This document shows, one piece after another, positions 1-6,324 of a stretch of DNA of 10,752 nucleotides. Each line of letters opens with the position of its first letter. Position 1 is the stretch's first letter. A program made the translations under genes and the position numbers. The DNA comes from Paraktedonobacter sp036384215 (GTDB lineage Bacteria; Chloroflexota; Ktedonobacteria; Ktedonobacterales; Ktedonobacteraceae): NCBI GenBank assembly GCA_036384215.1, contig DASVMX010000591.1:1-10752 (forward strand). Direction: 5' to 3'. The notes below the pieces were generated by a model, which worked only from the letters and a program-made list of their open reading frames with translations, ran no database searches and had not been told where the DNA came from.

Positions 1-53
1 GCGGTGACTGGCTCAAACTCGCCTTTTCTCCACAGGCTGAGGAAACTCTCTCC

Positions 54-1268
54 TTAAAATTCGACGGGCAGACTCTTCAGCCCGCGCAGATTCGCTACAG
101 GATTCCAGGTCAGGCTCGCGGGATCGCAGCCCAGGCGCAGATTGGGCAGTCGCCGAAAAAGCGTGCCAAAGGCAATCTGACCCTCCAGGCGCGCCAGCGG
201 AGCCCCCAGGCAGTAGTGAATCCCTTTCCCAAAGGCCAGGTGCTGATTCTCCTGGCGCGTAATATCCAGCTTGAGCGGATTGCTGAAATGCAACGGATCA
301 GTGTCCGCCGCGATGGACGAGATGCGTATAACCTCGCCCCTGCGAATCACCTGGTCACGGAACTGGATGTCGGCGCTGGCCCAGCGAGCGCCCACAAAGA
401 GCACCGGCGCGGTATAGCGCAGCAGTTCCTCGACGACTGAAGCGATCAGGCCAGGATCTTGCTGGAACAGGCGAATCTGCTCTGGATTCTGGAGTAGAGC
501 CAGCGTGCCATTGCTCAACAGGTTGACCGTCGTCTCGTGCCCGGCGATAATCAGCAGCCAGATCGTCGAAATCAGCTCTTTCTCGCTCAGTTTATCGCCC
601 TGCTCCTCGACACGCAGCATATCGCTGATCAGATCAGCTCCAGGCTGCGCGCGTTTCTTCGTCACCAGGTCTTTAATGTAGGCAATAAACGTATCGCCAA
701 TAGCCATGGCCTGAGCCTCCTGGCCTGGCGTAGAGAAAGCATTCAAGAGCGTCTGGCTCCAGGTGCGGAAGCGCGCGCGATCCTCTTCAGGAATACCCAG
801 CATCTCGGAGATGACCGTGATCGGCAGAGGATAGGCAAAATCAGCTACCAGGTCCATCTGCCCCCGCTCCTGCACAGCATCCAGCAGCCCATCGGCGATC
901 TGCTGGATGCGCGAGCGCAGTTGCTCGATCATGCGCGGTGTAAACGCTTTTGAGACCAGCCCGCGCAGGCGCGTGTGGTCAGGTGGGTCCGCGCCTAACA
1001 TGTTTTGCGTCAACAACTGCATGGTCTCCCCGTATTCTTGCAGCGGCTGCGCCTCTCCCTCCGCGAAAACATTGCGCGCGTCTTTTACCAGGCGCGGATC
1101 TTTTAAGATCTCCAGGCTCTCCTCGTAACCTGTCGAAATCACCCAGACTTTCATTGTCCCAAAGGTAAAAGAGGTCAGCGGTTCTTGCTCGCGCAAGCGC
1201 GCGTAAAACGCGAGTGGATCGCGCAATGTCTCCTGCGCAAGCAGATCGCCATAGGTAATCGCTGCCAT
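54..1268 (-). CDS. Cytochrome P450 (bacterial soluble type, CYP107-like)
   Basis: Heme-thiolate monooxygenase of 404 residues, the normal length for soluble bacterial P450s. Numbered from the ATG at 1268, the I-helix oxygen-binding motif AGHETT is at 242-247, the K-helix ExxR is E281/R284, and the heme loop FGKGIHYCLG carries the Cys ligand at 353. The C-helix region (DPPDHTRLRGLVSKAF) is also typical. There is no signal peptide or membrane anchor, so it is cytoplasmic and should need a separate ferredoxin and reductase, neither of which is in the window. An in-frame ATG at 1289 adds seven residues, but the bases encoding them contain GGAAGGA, a good Shine-Dalgarno sequence for the ATG at 1268, whereas the upstream ATG has only a purine run one base away. 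Start 1268 is therefore preferred. The substrate cannot be read from the sequence. The family assignment is firm; the CYP107-like subclass is only an impression. Confidence 0.95.
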   Translation of the reverse strand: MAAITYGDLLAQETLRDPLAFYARLREQEPLTSFTFGTMKVWVISTGYEESLEILKDPRLVKDARNVFAEGEAQPLQEYGETMQLLTQNMLGADPPDHTRLRGLVSKAFTPRMIEQLRSRIQQIADGLLDAVQERGQMDLVADFAYPLPITVISEMLGIPEEDRARFRTWSQTLLNAFSTPGQEAQAMAIGDTFIAYIKDLVTKKRAQPGADLISDMLRVEEQGDKLSEKELISTIWLLIIAGHETTVNLLSNGTLALLQNPEQIRLFQQDPGLIASVVEELLRYTAPVLFVGARWASADIQFRDQVIRRGEVIRISSIAADTDPLHFSNPLKLDITRQENQHLAFGKGIHYCLGAPLARLEGQIAFGTLFRRLPNLRLGCDPASLTWNPVANLRGLKSLPVEF

Positions 1269-1417
1269 ATTTGTCCATTTCCTTCCCATGCCTTCTCAGG
1301 CCCGAAAAAGCGCCAGCCTATCTCTGGCATTCATCTATTTTCCGACATAACAACGTACTAAAAAGGGCTGCCCTTCTCAGAATTGAACCCACCTGGCGCC
1401 ATTTAATATTTTTGACT

Positions 1418-1447
1418 ATATGACCATATGACCTTATTTGGTCATAT
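1418..1447. promoter_or_regulatory. Operator: ATATGACC direct plus inverted repeat
   Basis: ATATGACC occurs twice head to tail (1418-1425 and 1426-1433). After a 6-bp AT spacer comes its exact reverse complement GGTCATAT (1440-1447). The block sits about +10 to +40 relative to the predicted P450 transcription start, a position where a bound protein would block transcription. Dyads of this size are typical of TetR- or MarR-class repressors. No such regulator is encoded in the window, so the binding protein is unknown. Confidence 0.55.
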
Positions 1448-1463
1448 TGATCGACTACCAGTA

Positions 1464-1491
1464 ATTATAGTCCGATAATGGGGAAAGTCAA
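1464..1491 (-). promoter_or_regulatory. Sigma-70-type promoter for the P450 gene
   Basis: On the minus strand, TTGACT (1491-1486), a 16-bp spacer and a perfect TATAAT (1469-1464) form a near-consensus housekeeping promoter. It points at the P450 gene, and the predicted start near 1457 leaves a leader of roughly 190 nt. No other gene lies between it and the P450 start. Confidence 0.7.
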
Positions 1492-1569
1492 GGGCGAGAA
1501 AAAGGGGGCATATCGGTTGAGCGGTTCAAATTCAATGAACAATTTGATGGGTATGTTTGTGGCAGAGTT

Positions 1570-1709
1570 CACACCGGAGGCGCAGCTCTGATGCTACATG
1601 GGCGACAGCGTCAGAGGCACAGCTCTGACGGCTGCTCGTTGGCCGTGTGTGTCAGAGCGGAGCCTCTGACGCACACGTATGGCAGCACCGGACCAGCGCC
1701 TCCGGTGTG
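1570..1709. repeat. Nested palindromic intergenic element
   Basis: The ends are a perfect 14-bp inverted repeat, CACACCGGAGGCGC (1570-1583) and GCGCCTCCGGTGTG (1696-1709). Inside are two hairpins with the same GTCAGAG/CTCTGAC arms. The first is 1609-1630 (8-bp perfect arms, 6-nt loop). The second is 1645-1676 (13-bp arms with one G-T wobble, 6-nt loop). A partial third copy of one arm (GGCGCAGCTCTGATG) begins at 1579. The element lies just 3' of the BACON gene, so its transcript could act as a 3' hairpin, but no T-tract follows on either strand. Its outer arms resemble those of the hairpin at 10111-10144, which suggests a dispersed repeat family. Confidence 0.7.
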
Positions 1710-1720
1710 TTTTGTTTCTA

Positions 1721-4700
1721 TCAGGATGAAAAGGTTTGAACGCCTGTCCCATCCGTACTGCTGTTTACGGTGACTGTAACAGTTCCGCTGTAAGCATTCC
1801 CATTGAGGGGACCGCTGGCGCTGATAGTGTAGGTGCCGGGTGGCACGTTGGTCAGGGTGAAATTACCGGAGTTGTCGGCGGTGACGGTTTCGATGGTGTT
1901 CCCGCCGCTATTGATCAGCGAGACGGTTGCGCCGCCCAGGCCTTGCGAGGTCGTACAGGAGGGATCGGAACAGGCCTGGGCTGTGCCGCTGACGGTGTAG
2001 CCGCTGACCTGGAAGATAACCTTGATGGTCTGCGGGCTGCCCTGGAGCACCATGCCGTTGTTATTGGCCGAGATGGTGATCTGGCCAACGTAGGTGCCGG
2101 GCACGAGCTGGCTGGCGGAGGCGCCGACGGTAATCGCGCTGCCACTGCCGTTATCTATGCCAGAGGTCGCGGAAAGCGCCAGCCAGGAACTGCTATTCGC
2201 GTCTCCGCTGGCAGTCCAGGTCACACCGCTGTCGCAGGACCCTGTTGCAGCCAGGGTAAAGCTCCGAGCCGCTGCCGCGGTCTGACCCGCCTGGGCAGTA
2301 AGCGTGATCTGGTCCGGCACAACGAGGGTGCAGGGCTTCTGTACGACCAGAGTTATCGAGAAAGATTGAGGGCTGTTGCTGGCCATCATGCCCGCTGAAT
2401 CGAGCGCGCTGATTCTCACCTGCGTGGTATACGTGCCTGGCTGGAGTCCGCCAATATTGGCGCCCACGGTAATCGCGCCCTGCTGCGCGAGACTGGCCAG
2501 CGAACCACTTGACGCGGAGAGCGTCAGCCAGGAGGCGGGCGAGACAATGCTCGCGCTCCAATGGACAGGCCAGGCACAGCTCCCACCACTCGTCAGGTTC
2601 ACAGTCTGCGCCAGTGGATTTCCGCCACCAGCGGTCGCTGTGAAGAGCAGCGCGCTGGGCGAGGGCTGAGCCAGGGTGCAGGGAGGCTGCACGGTCAGGT
2701 TGATGCTAATCGCCTGCGGACTGCCGCTGGCGGGCGCGCCGCGCGAGTCAGTACCTGCGAGCAGTACCTGGCCAGTGTAGGTGCCTGGCGTCAGGCCGCT
2801 AGTATCCACATTGATCGTTACCTGGCCGGTCTGGCCTGGCGGTACATCGCCGCCGCTGGACAGCGCGCTCAACCAGTTGGTGCCAAGCTGGACCACGCTG
2901 ATATGCCATTTCAGCACACTGCCGCCATTGTTCGTGATCGTCACCACCTGTCCCGCGGGATTGGACTGGCCCTGGATGGTGCTAAAATTCAGGCTGAGCG
3001 GAGACGCCCCCAGGATTGGCTCGTATGCCGCGGGATGCGGTTGAAGATTCAGGTTCACCACTACCGTCTGTGTGCTCTTACCAGCCTGGAAGGTCACCAG
3101 GCCCGTATACCTGTCTGCCTTCAGGTTGGCGGTATTGACGCCGATTGAGGTCACCCCGTCATTGGCGCCCTTGAGCTGGCCGCTCTGCGGGCTGACCGTC
3201 AGCCAGGGTTGAGAAGAGAACGCGTTCCAGTTGAGCGTGTCGTTGCCGCAACTGGAAGTGGTACTCAGGCCAAGCGCGTGATTGCTGGGATTGTTCTGGC
3301 CCACCACCGCGGTGAAGTCGAGCACGCCCGTACTGGTCAATAGACCGCAGCGCGGCTGGACAGTCAGCGCCACGTCCATGACCTGGGGATTATCGAAGGC
3401 CCGCGAGGAGCTAAAGGTCAGCGGTACCATATAAGAACCAGGCAAGAGATCCCGGCCAGTGACCGTCAGGCGGATACGTATACTCCTACCAGGCGCCAGC
3501 TTACCCGAACGCAGATCCGCGTTCAGCCAGCTTGCCAGCAATGTGGGATTGGCGGTACTCTGCGTCGCGTCCGGTCCCAGCATTGTTGTCGTGCTCGTCG
3601 AGCCAATCTTCAAAGACCAGGAAAGTTCTTGCTGGCCCGGATTGCTCAACGTCACCACCTGCGTTTGGGGCGCTGTAGACCCATCGGTCGCGGTAAAAGA
3701 CAGCAGCGGAGGCGCCAGCGCGATCATCGGCCCGGCGTTTGGTGGCAACGCGCTCACATTCATGCTCACCTTCACCGTCTGCGGCGCCCCAACGGTTGAG
3801 AAAATGGTAATCGTGCCTTCGTGAGGACCGGGCTTCAGATTACTGCGCTGAACCGCAACTGAGAGGCTCTGCCCGGCGCTGAACACGCCTCGCACCGGAG
3901 CCACCAGCAACCAGGGTTGATCGCTGCTCGCTGACCAGGTGATCGAGCCGCTGCCCGAATTGCGCAGTTCCAACGGCTGAATGGTATCCGCGCCCTGCAC
4001 CGCGTCGCCAAGGTCGAGCGAGGTATTGTCCACCAGTAGATGGGGTGGGCGCGACGGACCTTCGCCCGCGATCTGGAGCGTCGCGCTGGCAGTATCGCGT
4101 GTCTTCACATCTTCGGCCACAATCAGGTGAAAACCAGGGCCCCAGGTCGTATCAACCGAGAACGTCGCGCTGGCCGATCCATTGGCATCGACCTCCAGCG
4201 TAGAGCGGTTATTGGAGGTGAGCAGCGCCTCCTGAACATCGTGTGTCAGAACCGCCCTGGTCAGCGCGGGAAAATGCGTTAAATGCACAGAGACCATACC
4301 GCCTGGATTCGCGAGATTGGTCGAGAGAAGCAGAGCTGGCGGACCCGACCGGGTTGTGGAAGAATGGCTGGCGCGCCGAAACGCGAAAGAGAGCAGGGAG
4401 CCATCAATGGTCAACGCGATCAAAGCGAGCAAGACCATAGAGACAAAAGCCAGGTGCCAGCGCGAGAAACGCCGCCGCCTGATCTTTAGCAACAGGAGTG
4501 GCTGAGTTGTCTGCTCTTCCAACTGCACGCGGCGCATATCCGCCTCTTCGATAGAGGCAGCCTCGCCAACTATAGGGCGGCTGCGCGCCAGCAGTGGATC
4601 GGTCAGATCAGCCCAGACATCGCTTTCTTTCTCCTCCTCCCCGTCATCTCCAAACCAGGGCCAGCCAGCGGCCCCTGCCGTGTGCCCATTAGCGTGCCTG

Positions 4701-5245
4701 GAAGGAGGCAGGCCCGCGCCAGAATTGGGCAGAGAGGAAGCATTGTGTGCTGACCTGTCGAGCCGGCCCGCGCCCGAGCCAGGTATCGTATCAAAGCCTG
4801 CGGAGGGCCGCTGTAGCCGGGGATGCGGCGTGCTGCCGCGCTGAATATCCGCCGAGATGTCGCGCAGAGGTCTCAGCCGCGAAGAGCGTTTCAAGCGCGA
4901 CTCCCCTGGCTCCTCGGCAGCGATAGAGCGAGCCGCCGCGTTTAACCTTGACAGAACCTGGTCAGATGAACTCCCCGCGCCATCGGCCACGAGCGTCGAA
5001 ATCTCCGTCACCGGCCCCAGGGATTCTGAGGGCTCAAAAGACATAGCAACCATGCCCGGCGGCTCATCCCCTTCCTGCGCCTGAGAAGAAGAAAAAGAGG
5101 CTGGGGTAAGAGGGGAGAACTCCGTTGAAAAAGCAAATTGTTCAGGCTGATCCTGCTGAAAAAGTTCTCGCGCCTGTTCCTGGCATTCTTCACAAAATAC
5201 GGCATGCTCTGTGCAAGGCTTACCACAGTGCAAACACTCGTTCAT
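1721..5245 (-). CDS. Zinc-ribbon, single-pass membrane protein with BACON-like repeats
   Basis: Protein of 1174 residues of unknown role. From the ATG at 5245: a zinc ribbon with Cys 4, 7, 18 and 21 (an extra Cys at 11); a polar, probably disordered linker to about 250; four arginines followed by one membrane segment (about 264-289), which predicts N-in/C-out topology; then an outside region of about six BACON-like beta-sandwich repeats (near 403-498, 508-630, 633-735, 747-852, 856-968, 972-1079). Most show the (P/S)WL...S..SG...L.PGTY.G pattern. A carboxypeptidase-regulatory/Cna-B-like domain ends the chain (1083-1174). BACON domains are linked to carbohydrate or mucin binding and are also used as structural spacers. 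The start at 5245 has GAGGG seven bases upstream; an ATG at 5296 adds 17 residues but has no ribosome site. Best reading: a surface stalk or adhesin, possibly sensing, with a cytoplasmic zinc head. Domain calls are fairly sure; function is not. Confidence 0.85.
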   Translation of the reverse strand: MNECLHCGKPCTEHAVFCEECQEQARELFQQDQPEQFAFSTEFSPLTPASFSSSQAQEGDEPPGMVAMSFEPSESLGPVTEISTLVADGAGSSSDQVLSRLNAAARSIAAEEPGESRLKRSSRLRPLRDISADIQRGSTPHPRLQRPSAGFDTIPGSGAGRLDRSAHNASSLPNSGAGLPPSRHANGHTAGAAGWPWFGDDGEEEKESDVWADLTDPLLARSRPIVGEAASIEEADMRRVQLEEQTTQPLLLLKIRRRRFSRWHLAFVSMVLLALIALTIDGSLLSFAFRRASHSSTTRSGPPALLLSTNLANPGGMVSVHLTHFPALTRAVLTHDVQEALLTSNNRSTLEVDANGSASATFSVDTTWGPGFHLIVAEDVKTRDTASATLQIAGEGPSRPPHLLVDNTSLDLGDAVQGADTIQPLELRNSGSGSITWSASSDQPWLLVAPVRGVFSAGQSLSVAVQRSNLKPGPHEGTITIFSTVGAPQTVKVSMNVSALPPNAGPMIALAPPLLSFTATDGSTAPQTQVVTLSNPGQQELSWSLKIGSTSTTTMLGPDATQSTANPTLLASWLNADLRSGKLAPGRSIRIRLTVTGRDLLPGSYMVPLTFSSSRAFDNPQVMDVALTVQPRCGLLTSTGVLDFTAVVGQNNPSNHALGLSTTSSCGNDTLNWNAFSSQPWLTVSPQSGQLKGANDGVTSIGVNTANLKADRYTGLVTFQAGKSTQTVVVNLNLQPHPAAYEPILGASPLSLNFSTIQGQSNPAGQVVTITNNGGSVLKWHISVVQLGTNWLSALSSGGDVPPGQTGQVTINVDTSGLTPGTYTGQVLLAGTDSRGAPASGSPQAISINLTVQPPCTLAQPSPSALLFTATAGGGNPLAQTVNLTSGGSCAWPVHWSASIVSPASWLTLSASSGSLASLAQQGAITVGANIGGLQPGTYTTQVRISALDSAGMMASNSPQSFSITLVVQKPCTLVVPDQITLTAQAGQTAAAARSFTLAATGSCDSGVTWTASGDANSSSWLALSATSGIDNGSGSAITVGASASQLVPGTYVGQITISANNNGMVLQGSPQTIKVIFQVSGYTVSGTAQACSDPSCTTSQGLGGATVSLINSGGNTIETVTADNSGNFTLTNVPPGTYTISASGPLNGNAYSGTVTVTVNSSTDGTGVQTFSS

Positions 5246-5328
5246 CTGTAACCCTCTCCCCGATACTGGCTCTTCCAACTCACCCATACACGACATTTTT
5301 TAAGAAAAAACGCAAGCAAGCAGAAAAA

Positions 5329-5346
5329 TAGTGCATGTATGCACTA
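5329..5346. promoter_or_regulatory. 18-bp palindrome, candidate operator of the BACON gene
   Basis: TAGTGCAT, two bases, then ATGCACTA is a perfect 8+8 bp dyad. It lies 84 bp upstream of the preferred BACON start (33 bp upstream of the alternative one), on the side expected for that gene's promoter. The symmetry and size fit a dimeric helix-turn-helix regulator, possibly of GntR type, but no regulator is encoded here and I could not find a convincing -35/-10 pair beside it. Confidence 0.4.
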
Positions 5347-5403
5347 CTAAAACGGGAAAGAAGGAGCTTTTGTCACATCACCTCCCCCAAAGGGGGTAAG
5401 TTG

Positions 5404-5473
5404 ACTCCTCAACGCCTGCGGCGCTTCGCATAAGTTGTAAGTGAGAATGGCTCAGGCGCGGGCGCTGAGGAGT
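5404..5473. repeat. Long inverted repeat with a competing local hairpin
   Basis: Bases 5404-5420 pair with 5457-5473 over 17 positions, with one mismatch (A5412/C5465) and one T-G wobble; the loop is 36 nt. Bases 5451-5454 plus 5456-5459 can instead pair with 5462-5469 (4 bp plus 4 bp, one bulge). The two folds share the right arm and exclude each other. TTTT follows at 5473-5476. It could be a terminator-like hairpin, an attenuator, or a copy of a dispersed repeat. Its orientation and role are unresolved. Confidence 0.45.
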
Positions 5474-5474
5474 T

Positions 5475-5503
5475 TTGGCCAGTTACAAGAAAAAAGAGAT
5501 AAT
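5475..5503 (+). promoter_or_regulatory. Candidate distal promoter of the dcw operon (P1)
   Basis: TTGGCC (5475-5480), a 17-bp spacer and GATAAT (5498-5503) match the housekeeping consensus at four and five of six bases. The surroundings are AT-rich. Transcription would begin near 5510 and run through the DnaA boxes and the second promoter into mraZ. This is only a moderate match and could be chance. Confidence 0.3.
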
Positions 5504-5583
5504 GTGAATAGATTTGAGAGTATTTTAGCTTCTATCATCCATTTTGCCTACCTTTGAAACAAGTTATCCACAAGTTATCCACC
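5503..5583. promoter_or_regulatory. Cluster of three DnaA-box-like 9-mers
   Basis: TTATCCACA at 5564-5572 is a perfect match to the DnaA consensus TTATNCACA. TTATCCACC follows at 5575-5583 (8 of 9), in the same orientation and 11 bp on, about one helical turn. TGTGAATAG at 5503-5511 is an inverted 8-of-9 match. The cluster lies upstream of the mraZ promoter. It suggests control of the division operon by the replication initiator, but binding is inferred only. Confidence 0.5.
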
Positions 5584-5615
5584 GGAGCAAGCGGAAATTG
5601 GTGGGCCAGACCCTT

Positions 5616-5643
5616 TTCGCACGCGATCTGTTAATGATATAAT
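5616..5643 (+). promoter_or_regulatory. Main mraZ/dcw operon promoter (P2)
   Basis: A perfect TATAAT at 5638-5643 is preceded, after a 16-bp spacer, by TTCGCA (5616-5621; four of six bases of the -35 consensus). The predicted start is near 5650, leaving about 155 nt of leader before mraZ. The MraZ box begins at that start point, as expected for an autorepressed operon promoter. Confidence 0.65.
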
Positions 5644-5647
5644 GGAG

Positions 5648-5672
5648 TGGGGAGAAGTGGGGAATTTTGGGG
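5648..5672 (+). promoter_or_regulatory. MraZ box: three TGGGG repeats at 10-bp spacing
   Basis: TGGGG occurs at 5648, 5658 and 5668, with spacers of exactly five bases (AGAAG and AATTT). Known MraZ operators are direct TGGGN repeats separated by five bases, so the match is very good. The box overlaps the predicted start of promoter P2, and mraZ is the first gene downstream, so it should mediate autorepression. A further TGGGG at 5709 is out of the main array. Confidence 0.85.
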
Positions 5673-5805
5673 AATAGGACGGAAAAATGGCAGGTTTGCC
5701 CGGTGGAGTGGGGAAATCGGCGTGTAAGCAGGGTGCGGGAGAACACCTTGCGCGCGCTCCAGGGGCCACCGGAGAACTTGCGCACGCGAGAGAAGCGCCA
5801 GCGAT

Positions 5806-6213
5806 ATGTTTCTTGGAGAATACGAACATACAATCGATGCGAAGGGACGCCTGGCAGTGCCGGCGAAATTTCGCGGGCAACTGGATCGCGGCGCGGTCTT
5901 GAGCAAAGGTATGGGCTGTTGTCTCTCAGTCTATACCATGACTCGCTGGGAGGAGAAATCCGCGGCCCTGGTCGCGGATAAATCAAACGAGGAGTTGCGC
6001 GATTTTGAACGGCGCATCTACCCCAGCGCCAGCGAGGTGGAGTTGGATAGTCAGGGGCGCCTGGTTATTCCGGCAAAACTACGAGGATACGCCAGCCTGG
6101 GCAATGAGGTAACAGTTGCCGGGGTGCGCGATCACATCGAAATCTGGGATCGCAAAACCTGGCAGGAATACCAGCAAAGGCTGGACGCGGAGGGAAGTGG
6201 AGTTCCTTTCTAA
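5806..6213 (+). CDS. mraZ: Transcriptional regulator MraZ
   Basis: DNA-binding repressor of the division and cell-wall gene cluster and its first gene, 135 residues. It has two SpoVT-AbrB-type halves, each with the family signature D..GRL..P...R: residues 11-23 (DAKGRLAVPAKFR) and 81-93 (DSQGRLVIPAKLR). The N-terminus MFLGEYEHTIDAKGR is the conserved start of the family, which fixes the initiation codon although its Shine-Dalgarno sequence is weak (AGAAG about ten bases upstream). MraZ proteins assemble into rings that bind TGGGN repeats; exactly such an array lies at 5648-5672, so autoregulation is very likely. The last residues (DAEGSGVPF) are variable in the family. rsmH follows after 111 bp, in the usual order. 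Confidence 0.97.
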   Translation: MFLGEYEHTIDAKGRLAVPAKFRGQLDRGAVLSKGMGCCLSVYTMTRWEEKSAALVADKSNEELRDFERRIYPSASEVELDSQGRLVIPAKLRGYASLGNEVTVAGVRDHIEIWDRKTWQEYQQRLDAEGSGVPF

Positions 6214-6324
6214 ACAAGCTCACAGAGGGCGCGCTGCAGGGAACGTTTACACCTTTCGACCATTTTTCTCTGGCAACAGAGAACACAAAACAAGCAAGAA
6301 AGCCAATTTACCTGGTACATAGAT

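Larger units (their letters stand above)
1290..1720. other. Intergenic region between P450 and BACON genes
   Basis: About 430 bp without a convincing gene. It contains the P450 promoter and operator on its left and the nested palindromic element on its right. A 60-codon open frame at 1591-1773 consists largely of the palindromic repeats, overlaps the end of the BACON gene, and has no recognisable product. Confidence 0.7.
5297..5805. other. Divergent control region between BACON gene and mraZ
   Basis: About 500 bp with no supported gene; the open frames on both strands are overlapping shadows. It divides into an operator-like palindrome near the BACON side, the 5404-5473 inverted repeat, an AT-rich stretch (about 5480-5560) with a candidate promoter, the DnaA boxes, promoter P2 with the MraZ box, and an untranslated leader. 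The leader (5738-5787) contains an imperfect direct repeat, GGAGAAC...TTGCGC, with copies 33 bp apart. Confidence 0.7.

Noticed and set aside
1591..1773. 60-codon open frame on the plus strand
   Set aside because: It lies mostly in palindromic repeat DNA and overlaps the end of the BACON gene; no ribosome site or recognisable product.
1736..3148. Long plus-strand open frames over the BACON gene (for example 1736-2398 and 2561-3148)
   Set aside because: They are antisense shadows of a strongly coding, repeat-structured gene; their translations show no domain or membrane pattern.
5384..5396. CCCCCAAAGGGGG as an intrinsic terminator
   Set aside because: The stem is only five pairs with a three-base loop and no T-tract follows on either strand.
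5480..5583. Replication origin based on DnaA boxes beside AT-rich DNA
   Set aside because: Only three boxes, no dnaA or dnaN nearby, and the site sits exactly in the dcw promoter region; a regulatory role is simpler.
5564..5986. Minus-strand open frames across the mraZ promoter and start
   Set aside because: They run through the MraZ box, the promoter and conserved mraZ codons; translations are low-complexity with no family resemblance.
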